Shown one piece after another: positions 53,107 to 64,000 of a DNA stretch of 64,000 bases (position 1 is its first letter; each line of letters begins with the position of its first letter). Below the pieces are notes generated by a model. It ran no database searches. It was not told where the DNA came from and was given only the letters and a program-made list of their open reading frames with translations. A program made the translations under genes and the position numbers. Location: positions 42,316,222-42,380,221 of the forward strand of contig JAKGHH010000002.1 in NCBI GenBank assembly GCA_022828595.1. Direction: 5' to 3'. This DNA is from Nelumbo lutea (taxonomy: Eukaryota; Streptophyta; Magnoliopsida; Proteales; Nelumbonaceae).

Positions 53107-53603
53107 CCAAGCGTAATCTTTCATGGAGAGTGGGAGACAAGAGAGAGAGAGAGGAAGAGAAGAAGAGGGAGATACGATTGAGAAGGAAGGAAGATACTAC
53201 TGGCTGCCGCCAGTTCTCTATTTATATTAACTTAATAGAAAGAATAGAAATTACAAGTATGCCCCTGGCAGCACACCCTAGAACGAAACTAATAAAAAGA
53301 AGACAAGTACCTAACTGACAGTATCTTAAGAAGTCAGCCTACTAACAACAACTATACAGTAACAATTAAATAAGCCTTACAACACTCCCCTTCAAGTTGG
53401 GCTGAATATGTCTATCATGCCCAGCTTGTCACATAACTCATTGTGCCGCGAGTATAGAAGCCCCTTTGTGAGGACATCAGCAAGTTGTTCCTTGGAATTG
53501 ACCTAAGGGATGCAAATTTCCCTTTTTCCCAATTTTTCCCTTATGAAGTGTTTGTCCACCTCGTGCTTGGTCCTCTCATGTAGGACAGGGTTGCTGGCGA
53601 TGC

Positions 53604-54845
53604 TTATTGCAGCCTTGTTGTCACAGTAAAGGGACATAGGAGATTCTTTAGCCAAAGGACTTCAGCCACCCCATGTGCCATAGCTCTATATTCAACTTCA
53701 GCGCTTGACCTCGCTACCACACTTTGTTTCTTGCTCTTCCAGGTCACTAGATTTCCCCAAACAAATGTGCAGTACCCACTTGTGGACTTTCTGTCATCCA
53801 CAGCTCCTGCCCAATCAGCATCTATAAAGACTTCCACCTTTAGGCGATTGTGTTTACTGAATAGTAGACCTGTTCCAGGATATTTCTTCAAATATCTAAG
53901 AACTCTCTCCGCTGCCTCCATGTGTGGTTTCTTAGGAGAGTGCATGAACTGGCTTAGGACCCCAACGGAATAGGAAATGTCTGGACGGGTCATGGACAAA
54001 TAAATCAGCTTTAACACTAACATTTGGAACTGTTTCACATCTTTTAGAGGTTCACCAACACAGTCACCTAACTTGTGGTCAACATCCATGGGAGTATCTG
54101 CCAGCCTTGCACCTAATTTGCCTGTATCCTGTAATAGATCAAGGGTGTATTTCCTTTGAGAGATAAAGATACCCTTTTCTGAGTGGGCAACTTCGATCCC
54201 AAGGAAATACTTCTGGGGACCTAGATCTTTCACTTCAAATTTAGATGCAAGGAATTGTTTCAATTTTTGTATCTCTGAGCTCCAACTTCCTGTAATGATG
54301 ATATCATCCACATACACTATCAATACAACAACTTGTTCCTGACATCTCTTCACAAAAAGTGTATGATCAGACTGACACTGTTTGAAGCCCATCTGTTGAA
54401 CAGCCATGTGAAACTTACTGAACCTGGCTCTGGGAGACTGTTTTAAGCCATAAAGAGACTTTCGCAGCTTGCACACCTTATTTTCACTTCCCTTGGCACA
54501 GAATCTCGGGGGTTGAACCATGTATACTTCCTCCTCTAAGTCACCATTCAGAAAAGCATTCTTTATGTCCAGTTGATGCAATTCCCAGTTAAAATTAGTA
54601 GCTAAGGACAGGATAACCCTAATTGAGTTCATCTTAGCTACTAGAGCAAAAGTCTCATCATAGTCAACCACGTATACTTGTGTGTACCCTTTAGCTACTA
54701 ATCTTGCTTTGTACCTTTCAACTGTTATGCTTGCCTTGTGCTTAACCGTGAACACCCATTTACACCCCACGGGGTCTTTCCCCTTTGAAAGATCCACTAA
54801 TTCCCAAGTTTGATTTTTGTGAAGAGCATTAATCTCCTCCTTCAT
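53604..54845 (-). pseudogene. Copia C reverse transcriptase and RNase H
   Basis: Open for 413 codons. [69 protein letters not shown]. RNase H: IDADWAGAVDDRKST and SSAEVEYRAM. About 34 bases present in A (1140-1175) are missing at about 53640, shifting the frame before the YCDN motif, so RNase H is incomplete. It lacks the stops present in A. Confidence 0.92.
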
Positions 54846-55934
54846 GGCATCTGTCCATTCAGGGTATTTTAAGGCTTCTGCAACATTTCTGGGAACAGGG
54901 ATGCAATCAACTGCAGATAGGAAGGCTCGTTATGAGGGGGAAATGTGATCATAGGAGACAAAATGGGTAATGGGGTGTTTGGTAGTGCATGACCTGACTC
55001 CCTTTCGTTGAGCAATAGGAATGTCAAGGTCATCCACAGTAGAAGTAGGGTTAGGGAGTGGACTTACCTCCTGGGAGTCTAACGGTGTCGGTTGCTCAGT
55101 GTTTGGCTGCTCCACATCTCTATCACATCGCTGATCTCTACGGCGTGTACATTGGAAGACACGAAAGGGAGCAAGGTCCGGAATAGAAGGAAGAGATACT
55201 TGAACCTGCTTCTCATCTTCCGAAAGCAAATTTATAGGAAGTTGAGGGACATGCAATACACAACTTAGGTTAAGGCTATTTGGAAGAGATATTGACCCTT
55301 AGCCTACAATGGAGGAAAAAGAACCATCTGCAAGTCTCACTCTATCCCTTCCTGACAAAAGGCTATAAGTCTGAAACAAGTTTGGCTTACTGGTCATGTG
55401 GTTGGAGGACCCTGAGTCAATGATCCAAGGGGAATCCGTGGGAGTGACATGGAATGCAGAAGCCATATTACCTGAAGTAGATGCAAATGAAGTAGAGGGA
55501 GTACCAGTGACTAAGCTGTCCATTTGTTGCAAAGCCCTACCATAAGATTCCAGGTGCTCTCTGAAGGAATTCGTTATCTCTTCCTTGGGGTTAGACTTAT
55601 TAGGGTCCCGGGTACTACCGGCAACCTGAGTTTCTTGGGTTGCCACATGTGTTGCATTCTGTGATGTGTTCACCTTCTTCTGGCCTTGACTTTTACCCTG
55701 TTCTTTATTATCAGTCTTCTTAGTGTCACTTTTTTTCCCTGTGGAGTTATTATTCATTGCAGCCAAAAAAACTTGTTGCTCCCCCTCAGTTGTAACCATC
55801 ACACTTCGCCTGCTTTCTTCCGATTGAACAAGGGAGTATACCTCGTGAACCGTAGGCAACTCTTTGCTTCCTAGGATCTAAACCTTCAACGGTTCATATG
55901 CAGGGTTCAGTTCCAACAAGAAGGCAAACACATG
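54846..55934 (-). pseudogene. Copia C linker, protease and gag C-terminus; integrase deleted
   Basis: 55299-55859 reads gag end and protease ([17 protein letters not shown], Ala of the DSGA motif changed to Ser). 54930-55256 begins MHVPQLPINLLSEDEKQVQV: the NLLS of the protease end is joined directly to the linker before RT. In J more than 1 kb (HHCC and integrase) lies between these points. Confidence 0.9.
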
Positions 55935-56507
55935 TTACTGAGAGACCAGCTTCTTGTAGGCCTTAGCATCATCATCATGTTTCCACTCTATGGCCTGATA
56001 ATGATCCAATTCTTTCCATATGGAGGTAAGGGCTGGATAATATGAAGACAAACTATGGTTTCCCTGTTTACAGGTTGAAGATTCAGCTTGTAACTGGTAA
56101 ACCTTGGCATAGTGCCTTTGCTCAGAATAGGTAGCTTTGGCCTGTTCCCAGATCTCACTAGCAGTGTCTGCCCACATAAAGTTCTTAACATCAGGTTCCA
56201 CGGCTGCGAGGAGCCAAGACATCACCATACTGTTTTCTTGGTCCCACCTATCATGTTCAGCTATCTCACCCTTGGGTTCTTTCACCCTTCCATTATTGCA
56301 ACCAGCTTTACCCCTTGTCGTTACATAGAGTTTTACGCTTTTAGCCCACTCCAGGTAGTTCAGACCATTTAAAGGGGTAATTAGCATGGGAAAAATCATG
56401 TTTTCACCTCCCATACCAGCTGTGTTGTAGGTTGATGTAACCCCCGATGAGGTTGTTTCATAACTCGCCATAGGATACTGCTGAAAACCAGTCCAAACAC
56501 CACACAA
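55935..56507 (-). pseudogene. Copia C gag N-terminal half
   Basis: 190 codons, the counterpart of 9470-10045 with Met start probably at 56471 (MASYETTSSG). GLNYLEWAKSVKLYV and IWEQAKATYS are present. The empty site of element B is at 55915-55924, just beyond its 3' end. Confidence 0.9.
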
Positions 56508-57140
56508 CTACACAACAGCCACAAACAAAAAACCAACCCTCAAGGAATTTACTTCTAGGATGTGAGTAAGAGAACAAGACACCGCTGAAATCAACTCTGA
56601 GATGGTTCAGTCATTAAACCAGCCCGGTAATCAGTTCAACAAAACCAAGGCAGACATTGCTATAAATCCGACTGCAGTTCATACAGTCTAACAATCCAAC
56701 ATCCAAACAAGTATATATATAACCAAGGAATAAGCCCTTCATACCATTGGCCAAAGAAGACACAAACAAGAATACACCTGTCCAGCACCTGTACGAAGGT
56801 GCCAACCTAAAATCAACTTCACAGCATCGAACAGAGAAGGAAGAGAGTCTCTATCAGCATCGCCCTTCTCCAACTAGGGTTTCCTTGGTATTGTGACCAA
56901 GGAAAAAAAAAACACAGGAAGTGCCACCAGAAATCTGCTAGAGCTTCCGCCTATTAGCGTAAGGGGTATTTCTGTCTTTATACTTATATTAAGATTGTTG
57001 ATCTGTAATATTATGTTAGAATCAGTGCTCCTTACTTAAATAAGGGCACACATGTCTTTTCCATTTATTTTAATAATAAAAGCACATGTCTGGCCAAATG
57101 GGAGTAAGGTTTTTGACTTCCAGTTCGAACCAGACTTTCT

Positions 57141-57222
<82 letters not shown>

Positions 57223-57412
57223 CCTTTCTACCTCTCTCTACGTGACTGATCTCAGACAAATAGAACTCCAAGGCAGGCCGAATCATAACACCGCCCAAAA
57301 ACCTACTAGGGTTTCTCTGTCTTCCACATCCAAGAATTTAAAGAAGGAAACGTTGCTCAAAACAGGAGGGATCGTAGGTCTTTTACAAGCCAGAAAATCT
57401 GCTCTGATACCA
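56508..57412 (-). other. Leader of copia C with long CT microsatellite
   Basis: 56549-57240 is absent from A, which has only a 40-base filler. It contains LTR-like words (ataataaaagcacatgtctgg near 57070), a (CT) run of about 38 units at 57144-57219, and minus-strand Glu/Arg frames that are only the repeat. The primer site is at 57399-57412 (minus strand). It could be the original leader or a later insertion. Confidence 0.75.
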
Positions 57413-57693
57413 TGTAATCTTTCATGGAGAGTGGGAGACAAGAGAGAGAGAGAGAGGAAGAAAAGAAGAGGGAGATACGATTAAGAAGGAAGGAAGATAC
57501 TGCTGGTTGCCGCCAGTTCTCTATTTATATTAACTTAATAGAAAGAATAGAAATTACAAGTATGCCCCTAGCGGCACACCCTAGAACCAAACTAATAAAA
57601 AAAAAGACAAGTACCTAATTGACAGTATCTTAAGAAGTCAGCCTACTAACAGCAACTATACAGTAACAATTAAATAAGCCTTACAACACCAAG

Positions 57694-58829
57694 GATAACT
57701 GTCTAGAGGTTGGTTGTAAAGGTAACACTTCCGATTTAAACTCAACGGTTGGAGTTCAAGCTTTGTCAAATCCTCTGGTAGACCCTTCTTGTTTCAACTT
57801 TCTTCCTTGTCCCCAACGTTTGTTACCCTCCATCTAGTCTTGTGAATTGTGCCCATAGGGGAGACTAATCCATCCTTGATGTCTGCCAATCAGGGTGATC
57901 AGGTGCAAGAAAAAGAGGTGATTGATGATCTACTACTGGATAATAAAGACAGGGAGATAGGAGATACAATATGGGAGCTTATTATGGAACCATTCAGAAT
58001 TTGGGTAGAGGAAGAGATGAGGAGCAGAAAAAAGGGATGAGGAGGGTGACACTCCAAGTCCTAGGTTGGATTGTGAAGTCAAAGGTGACGAGGGGACAGG
58101 AGCTGGGTCAAAAACAAGAAAGGGGAAAAAAGGAAAAAAAAAAGTTCAAATAAGAAGAAAAAGGGGAAGGAGAAATTAGAGAAGCCTAGGAAGAGGGGAG
58201 ATGGTGTGTTAGAGAAGAGAAAGAAAAAGTTAAGTGAGGTGGATTATGATAAAGGAAGTGTTGCAAGGAAGGATAGGAAGAAATGGTGAGTGGCATTCTA
58301 TCAAGTATTGGGAGATAATTGAGGATGATCTGATGGAGGTTTTTGATGAATTCTTTCATTGCTTTGATACTAAAGAAAGTGGATACAATTCAACCAAAGG
58401 ATTTTAGGCCAATAAAGCAGGTATAAAATCTTATCTAAGGTGTTGGCCCTAAGAATAATGAATGTCCTCCCTTGGTAGCTGATGTCCTAAGTGAAATGAT
58501 TGTAAGGGTAGATGCTAATAACATGATTAAAGGCTGGAGAGTTGGAAGGGAGGAAATCCAAAAATAGAGAGCTTCTAGTATCCAATGATTGAGTGGTTTA
58601 CAAAGTAACTTGTGAATAGGAAGAGGAACTACATTTCCTTGGGAGGTAGGGTAACTCTAATTAAATCAACATTGGCTAACTTGTGTATTTCCTATCTACC
58701 TTTAGGATACCGATGAAAGTGGCAAAGCAATTAAGAGAAGATCATGAGGGACTTCCTTTGGGAACTAGGAGACTCTATGAAGGATCACCTAGTGAAGTGG
58801 GAGGTAGTTTCTAGAAGTAGAGATGGAGG
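57694..58829 (+). mobile_element. LINE F: linker and broken RT, right copy
   Basis: Pairs with 10578-11741. 57849-58040 is an acidic frame; then comes a Lys-rich stretch, RT-start remnants at 58340-58470, and NYISLGGRVTLIKSTLAN at about 58627. Small deletions relative to the left copy at about 58240 and 58415. Confidence 0.78.
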
Positions 58830-58846
58830 CCTAGGGATAGGAAATG

Positions 58847-59243
58847 TTTTTTTTATCAGTAAAAATCTTTCATTAATAACAGAGAAATTAAGATACAATA
58901 GATAAAGATTGCAGAGGAATAAATTGCAATCTCCAGCAATCAGTTACATATCTACCCAATACAATGAAGATCTATTTGCCCCTTGTTTTGCTAGGGTATC
59001 CGCCATCCCATTTGCATCCCATTTGACCCAACCAAACTAAGAGTTGAACTTCCTTGCAAGTGTGTCAATTTCTCTGAAAATAAACTTGAGCTTCCGAGGT
59101 ACTAATGTGATGTTTTTGGCCCAAGAGATGACCAATAGTGAGTCTCCTTCAATTTCGAAGCCTATTGTTCCTATCTGCTCAGCCATCTTTAGACCCTGAA
59201 GTAGGGCTAGAAATTCAGCCTGTATTGAGTCCCCATAACCTAT
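58847..59243 (-). mobile_element. 5'-truncated LINE insertion, right copy
   Basis: Counterpart of 11759-12156: T run, then RNase H (GYGDSIQAEFLALLQGLKMA). Target duplication cctagggataggaaatg at 58830-58846, with one mismatch at 59244-59260. Confidence 0.92.
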
Positions 59244-59260
59244 CCTAGGGATGGGAAATG

Positions 59261-60395
59261 TTAGGATGAGAAACACAACATTATTGGGGAAATGGTTATG
59301 GAGGTGGCCATTGGAACAGGATAGACTATGGCATAGAGTGATTGGCAACATACATGGATTGGCAAACAATGGTTGGGATGTGGGAGTAAACCCTAGGGCT
59401 TCTCGATGTTCTCCCTGAAAAGCTATTCATGGTATTTTTCCTTCCATCCTTCCTTACTTCAAATTTGATGCCTGTATAGGAAACCAAGTGTTGTTTTGGG
59501 AAGATGTTTGGATTGGAGAGATTCCCCTTAGTGATAGGTTTCCTACTATTTATTCACTGTCAGAAAATAAAAGAAAAGTGATCTCTTCAATTTTTATTGA
59601 TAATTCCAGGGACTTGGGATTGAGGAGAGGACTAAGGGAGTCGGAAATGGCAATGGGGGAAGAACTAGTTACCATTTTAGGGCCATCCTTTTTGGATCAG
59701 TCTTGTGTGGATAGTAGAATTTGGAACCTTCCTTGTCTGGTGTTTTCACTTGTTCCTCTTTCCTTAATGTCCTTTAATCAAATAACCTTGCAAGGAACTT
59801 TCCATCAAAGGAGGCTTGGTGTAGCCTTGTACCTCTAAAAATTCAGGCTTTTTGTTGGGAGGTAGTTCTTCAAAAAAATCAGCACTCTAGATGTTTTGCA
59901 AAGAAGAAGGCCAAATTTCTTTCACCTCATATTTGTAGCCTTTACTTGGGTTCTAGTGAGTCGATCACACCTATTAATATCTTGTCCTTCTTTGGACTTT
60001 ATTTGGTCCTGGTTCTCTTCTCTCATTGGTTGCAGGTCGCCACCTCCCCCGAACATTTTAAGCCTTTTTTACCCAAACTTTTTCAAGCAACTAAAGAAGC
60101 ATGGTAGATTTATGTGAAGATCTACAAGATCAGCTATACTCTAGTCAGTCTGGGAAGAAAGAAACAACGTGATCTTTAATGAAGTGGAGAAATCCAAGGA
60201 GGAAATTATAGAAAGAATAAACAAGAGCAGTTATAGAAAGAAACACCATAATGACTATCCCTTAGTTGAAAACTCTGGATTTGTTTAAAGATTTCTCAGT
60301 CGAGCACATTTTTAGGAATTGGTAAGTGGTGGCAGCTACAACATCTACAAAACCTATTGTGCGGATACTTTGCTCCCCATCAACACAACAAAGAA
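59261..60395 (+). pseudogene. LINE F: zf-RVT region
   Basis: 59488-59838 reads LFWEDVWIGEIPLSDRFPTI and FIDNSRDLGLRRG, then zf-RVT pieces (SRSHLLISCPSLDFIWSWFS at 59950-60020, LFYPNFFKQLKKHGRFM). The zinc residues are partly lost. The sequence after 59576 is absent from the left copy. Confidence 0.82.
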
Positions 60396-60928
60396 CAATG
60401 TTTTAAAACACGGAGGCATGATGCGAGGTGTTCCACTACCTAGAGGCATGAGGCGTAGTTCAGAACGCAAGAGGCGTAAGCCTCCCGAACACAAGGAGGC
60501 ATAAGCCTCTGTAAGAGGAGGGGGGTTAGGAGAAGGATGAAGAGTAAGGGAGGATCTCATTTTTTCTTTATTTTTAATAAAAACATTTTATATTAAAAAG
60601 AATAAAGATGCATAACATTAGTTGAAAGGGGGGGTCTTGTCGAAGGGGCAGGGAGCAAACCACTTTTCCTTCCTCTTATCTTTTCTTCCCTTCCCTTTCC
60701 TTTTCCTTTCCTTTTTTTCATTTTTCATTTTTTTTTGTCTTTTTATATAAGACGTGCATGATGCGCATGAGGCGTACACCTCTAGCACGCCTCATGAAAA
60801 AAAGCACAAGAGGCGTACGTCTCAAAGGTGTGTCAACACCTCTGGCATACGCCTCAGGGCATTTTGGGAGTGCCTTGCCTGGAGGTGTGCCTCCAAGTGT
60901 ATGCCTCCCACACCTTTTAAAACACTGG
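60396..60928. mobile_element. hAT-like MITE in LINE F
   Basis: 533 bp. Ends caatgttttaaaacac and, complementary, ccagtgttttaaaag; flanked by CAAAGAA (60389-60395 and 60929-60935). Sub-terminal parts are rich in gaggcgta/tacgcctc words that can pair with each other. The interior has an A/T-rich and CTTTTCC stretch. It interrupts the LINE just before KLNFDGSSRGN. Confidence 0.85.
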
Positions 60929-61368
60929 CAAAGAATAAAGTTAAACTTTGATGGGAGCTCTAGAGGTAACTTGGGTAACTTGGGGCCTTCAAGTATAGGG
61001 AGAGAGTAGAGATGGAGATGGGAGAATTGTTGTTATGTTTTCTAGTCAATAGGGGTGGGGAGCTCATTGAAGGTAAAGGTGAAGGCTCTACTTCAAGGTG
61101 TAAAGTATTCCAAACACACCAAGTTATTGGCAGCCCATGCAGGAAATTCTTAATATAACAAGGGAGATTGATGCAGGCTTCAAGTGGTAAAGAAGATCAA
61201 CTAATGGTTTGGCTGATACCTTAGCCAAACAAGGGATAGTAGGGGAAAATTTGTTTTGAGCAGTTTTGTAGTTCAGATTACATGGGCTCAATACCTATTT
61301 TAGGGGTTGACAATTGTATCTTAATTTTGTAGTAATGAAGTTCCATTTACAATCAACAAAAAAAAACA
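60929..61368 (+). pseudogene. LINE F RNase H and 3' end
   Basis: Reads KLNFDGSSRGNLGNLG and then remnants of RNase H in other frames, a 3' UTR ending ttccatttacaatcaac, and A9. Compare the 3' end at 36850-36900. Confidence 0.85.
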
Positions 61369-61386
61369 AATATTCACACAAAACAT

Positions 61387-62502
61387 CCTTATTTTTAGTA
61401 TTAACCTTTGTCTTCATCCCAACATTAGCTAAGTGGTCAATTGGAGCTTCCACAAACTGAACTTGGTCTCCTACTCTACTCACTACTAACCATAGCATAG
61501 GCTAAAGATAGGGTCACCTCATCTTTTTCCAGAGCACAATATCATATTCGAGGTTGAGTCCAATAAGAAACTTAAAGACCGATTCCTTTCTACCAAATTC
61601 CTATGCGTCTCAACATCTATAGTGCATCTCCACACAACATTCTCCATTAGATCCATCTCTTGCCAAAGGGATTTCAGCTTTGACAAGTATACAACTAAGG
61701 AATCCTCCCCTTGTCATAGATTATTCACATCATTCTTTGGTTTGAAGGCCCTAGCAACAATCAACTTCTGAGAATAGGTCTTCGTAGCACTATCCCACAC
61801 CTCCTTTATTGAATCCACCCACAGGCAGTGCTGACTAATATGAGGTTGCATGTAATATGCACCAACGTACAACTGTATAGTTTTCTTGCATCCACCTTTC
61901 ATAGGTAGGGGTATCCTCCTTGGGTTGCTTCTTACTCTAGTGATGCATTCCAATTTCCCTCTACTGTATACATGGATCATAATTGACTGAAACCATGCCA
62001 AATAATTAGTTCCATTTAACTCCACTATGGTTATTGCCCCTAACAATCTCCACAGGCCCTCCCTGGTCAAACCCAGAGTTTGTAAGCTATTTTGCCTCAC
62101 CTCTAGTTTGATCCATTGACTAAATAGAAACAAATAAAAATAGTGAACTACTAATCAAGAATCACTACCCTAAAGTCAAAACTACTGTTCAATCGCCCAA
62201 AACTAGAGCTTCACAGAACCTGACAACTTGGGAGGAAGAGCGAAAGTCTACCGCTCCTACCTGGAACTTAAAATCCTCCCCAACCTAGACCGGTCTCAAT
62301 ATTGATCAAGAAACTTCTCTTCTAGCCCCAAGCGCCAACTTCAAACTGTCTCTAGACCCCTTAAAATTCTCCAATTAGCTAAGGTTTTTGGGAAACTTTC
62401 CAAGAACCTATCTTGAGCCTCAAACAATTACAATATTCTTCTCCAAAACCCTCCCCCAATTGGGTTGTATAAGTTGTTAACCAACCGACCAATCAGTTGA
62501 CT
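61387..62502 (-). pseudogene. Copia G gag N-terminal part and leader
   Basis: 61714-62133 is open: TIVELNGTNYLAWFQSIMIH, WVDSIKEVWDSATKTYSQK. 61387-61713 continues in broken frames to KNKDVLCEY, where LINE F begins; the other side resumes with [10 protein letters not shown]. The gag start is a Met in the 62110 region or slightly inside. 62140-62502 is leader, closely related to D. Confidence 0.87.
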
Positions 62503-63640
62503 GAGACCATGTCAAATAATTGATTTCATCTAACTTTATTGTGGTTATTGCCCCTAACAAAGTTCTACAAACCCTCCTTGGCCAAACCTAGAGTCTCTAG
62601 GTTGTCTTGTCTAACCTTAAGTTTGCTCCATTGACTAAATGGAAACAAACAAAATTAAAAATAGGGTACTACTAATCAAGAGCCACTAGCCTAAAGTCGA
62701 AACTACTCCTTAATCACCCAAAACTAGGGTTTCATAGAATCCGACAACCTAGGAGAGAGAAAGTGTTATCGCCATAGTTGTCAAGGCGACGCCTAGGCGA
62801 CAAGGCACCCTTTGAGGCTCGCCTCGCCTAATCGCCTAGCGATTTTCTACTTCCTACTATTAAATACTTTTTATTCATTCTTTTTTGAGATTATAATTAT
62901 AAAATAGACATTATTAAACTAAAATAATCATTTTGTGTGTTTATATACAAATTTGTTTTTATTATTTTCTTATTTATTAGGGTCTAATCAACACAAAATT
63001 GCTAAATGTTGTATTGAACCCTCAGACTTAAAAACCTGAACCAATAAGGAAGAACTAAAAATTTATCTAATCAGCACATTTTCCTCTTCCATATATTCTT
63101 CTTCTACTTCTTCTTCTTCTTTTACTACTACTACTACCAATACTTTTTATTTTCTTCTTTTCCTATAATAAAAATAAGGGTTCAGCCCCTATATTTTTTT
63201 AATTTTATTTTCCTTCTTCCTTTTCTTCTCATGAATATGTTGATTTTCTATACTTTAATATGAAATTTATACTTTTCTTATGAAAATCATGAATAATTAT
63301 TAAAGAAATATGGTTATGGTACCTAGGGAACTACCCTAGGATCTATGTTATTAACATAAAAAAAAACCATCGCCTAGCCTCGCCTTGGCACGTTGAAAAC
63401 TATGGTAATCGCTCCAACCAGGGTCTCCAAAACTCTTTCCAACCTGGATCAATCTCAATGTAGGTCAAAAATAGTTCCCTTAAAGCCCCAAGCACCAGCT
63501 TCAAACTGTCTCTATAACCCTTAATTCAATTTCTCCAAATAGCTAGGGTTTTGGGGAAAATCTCTAAGAACATGTCTCGAGCCTCAAACTAAGAGTAAAT
63601 TTCTCTCCACAAACCTCCCCCAACTAAACTGTATAAGTTT
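62503..63640 (-). repeat. Second, tandem copy of the G gag start and leader
   Basis: Repeats 61985-62480 in the same orientation (gactgagaccatgtcaaata at 62502 against gactgaaaccatgccaaata at 61985), interrupted by a MITE at 62773-63404. Divergence between the two units is substantial, so the duplication is old. Confidence 0.82.
62773..63404. mobile_element. hAT-like MITE, copy 2 (opposite orientation)
   Basis: 632 bp, ends CATAGTTGTCAAGGCGA and, complementary, CATAGTTTTCAACGTGCC. Flanked by GTTATCGC (62765-62772) and GTAATCGC (63405-63412). The interior matches 29393-29981 reversed, e.g. the shared ctaccctaggatctatgtt block. Confidence 0.9.
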
Positions 63641-64000
63641 CCAATTTGTCATTAAATTTCTTTTAACCCCAAATATCCCCGATGAAGGGGTGGCAACCAT
63701 TAAATTTTATTTGTGCAAAAAAAATCCTAGGAGGAGGGCGCATAAAAAGCTTACCCCTCTAGAAAGCTATTCAAGCTATCCAAGTGGGTCATAATTCCGT
63801 CCAAAGATTACAGTAAAGAAAAAAATCCATGGTTTCAAATGTCATGACATTTCGCTAATGTCACCCAACATATGTCAATGTCGAGGCTCACCAACGTGAA
63901 AATGGATGGTAATATAAAAACTACATTATATTGTTATTTGATGAATTATAAAAGTTACATTATTTCGGTCGACATAATGTCGATCAAATTGGTCCAAATA
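63641..64000. other. Unclassified end of the window
   Basis: No gene. From about 63830 short words (atgtcatgacatttcg, aatgtcac, atgtcaatgtcg) recur in both directions, which suggests the start of another MITE cut by the window edge. Confidence 0.4.

Larger units (their letters stand above)
53112..57688 (-). mobile_element. Ty1/copia element C, sister copy of A
   Basis: LTRs are 53112-53384 (first base pair mutated to CG) and 57413-57688; target duplication CCAAG (53107-53111 and 57689-57693). The same insertion point, orientation and integrase deletion as A show that both derive from one insertion. Not interrupted by B. It has a longer leader with a large CT microsatellite. Confidence 0.94.
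50555..61368 (+). mobile_element. LINE F (L1-like), host of copia C, a LINE fragment and a MITE
   Basis: Bounded by an 18-bp target duplication with two mismatches (50537-50554 and 61369-61386) and an A tail at 61358-61366. The target is the gag of G, whose reading frame resumes on the other side. Without its insertions it is about 5.3 kb. It encodes ORF1 (DUF4283-type), a linker, a broken RT, zf-RVT and RNase H; endonuclease and the catalytic RT block are not recognisable. The left copy at 1-12487 derives from its middle. Confidence 0.88.

Noticed and set aside
57065..57298. Glu-Arg repeat protein on the minus strand
   Set aside because: It is only the translation of the CT/GA microsatellite.
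1..64000. CRISPR array, bacterial operon or phage-like system
   Set aside because: No regularly spaced short repeats and no bacterial gene arrangement; all multi-copy structure is explained by plant transposons.

Overview
The window is nuclear DNA of a flowering plant, probably a dicot; I cannot name the species. It is dominated by Ty1/copia LTR retrotransposons, L1-like LINEs and hAT-like MITEs, with spliced plant exons between them. It is a plant because LTR elements prime from initiator-Met tRNA (TGGTATCAGAG sites), LINEs carry the plant-type zf-RVT and RNase H tail, and five minus-strand exons read as the plant anaphase-promoting complex subunit APC4. There is no sign of a bacterial or organellar segment. 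A run of exactly 100 N (45955-46054) is an assembly gap.

Host gene. APC4 exons lie on the minus strand at 34093-34173, 27672-27823, 18543-18703, 14635-14735 and 14468-14542. They join in frame into 190 codons without a stop. The introns are large (6.3, 9.0 and 3.8 kb, plus one of 92 bp) and filled with transposons. The first and last parts of the gene are not in the window. Depending on what lies outside, the outer introns are tens of kb long or this is a gene fragment.

Left part (1-13673). Positions 1-12487 are a second copy of 52519-59576: a degenerate LINE (here called F) carrying a minus-strand integrase-less copia element (A on the left, C on the right) in the same CCAAG target site, plus the same small minus-strand LINE. 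The left copy alone holds a full-length plus-strand copia element, B (3533-9454), inside A; the right copy preserves the empty site. The left copy stops at 12487 against a fragment of an LTR element that encodes a DUF4283/zinc-knuckle protein (12488-13673).

Middle (13674-41350). These are APC4 exons and introns. The introns contain copia element E (21650-27028) nested in an older copia remnant, MITEs at about 20647, 28120, 29393 and 30285, a solo LTR (32077-32445), and a poly(A)-only insertion (18961-18989). To the right of the 34.1-kb exon is D, an old copia fragment broken up by LINEs (35168-36900, 37280-38758, about 40861-41244), by a LINE RT fragment and by H, a 5' leader plus LTR of the E family.

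Right part (41357-64000). Copia element J (41357-45954) runs into the gap; copia element I, of the B family, emerges from it (46055-50229). Copia fragment G (minus strand) has its gag split by LINE F (50555-61368), with an 18-bp target-site duplication and the gag frame resuming on both sides. F in turn holds copia C, a LINE fragment and a MITE (60396-60928). The window ends in a tandemly duplicated G leader with another MITE (62773-63404).

Every retrotransposon seen carries stops, frameshifts or domain losses, so none looks autonomous. Element letters are labels used only in this annotation.
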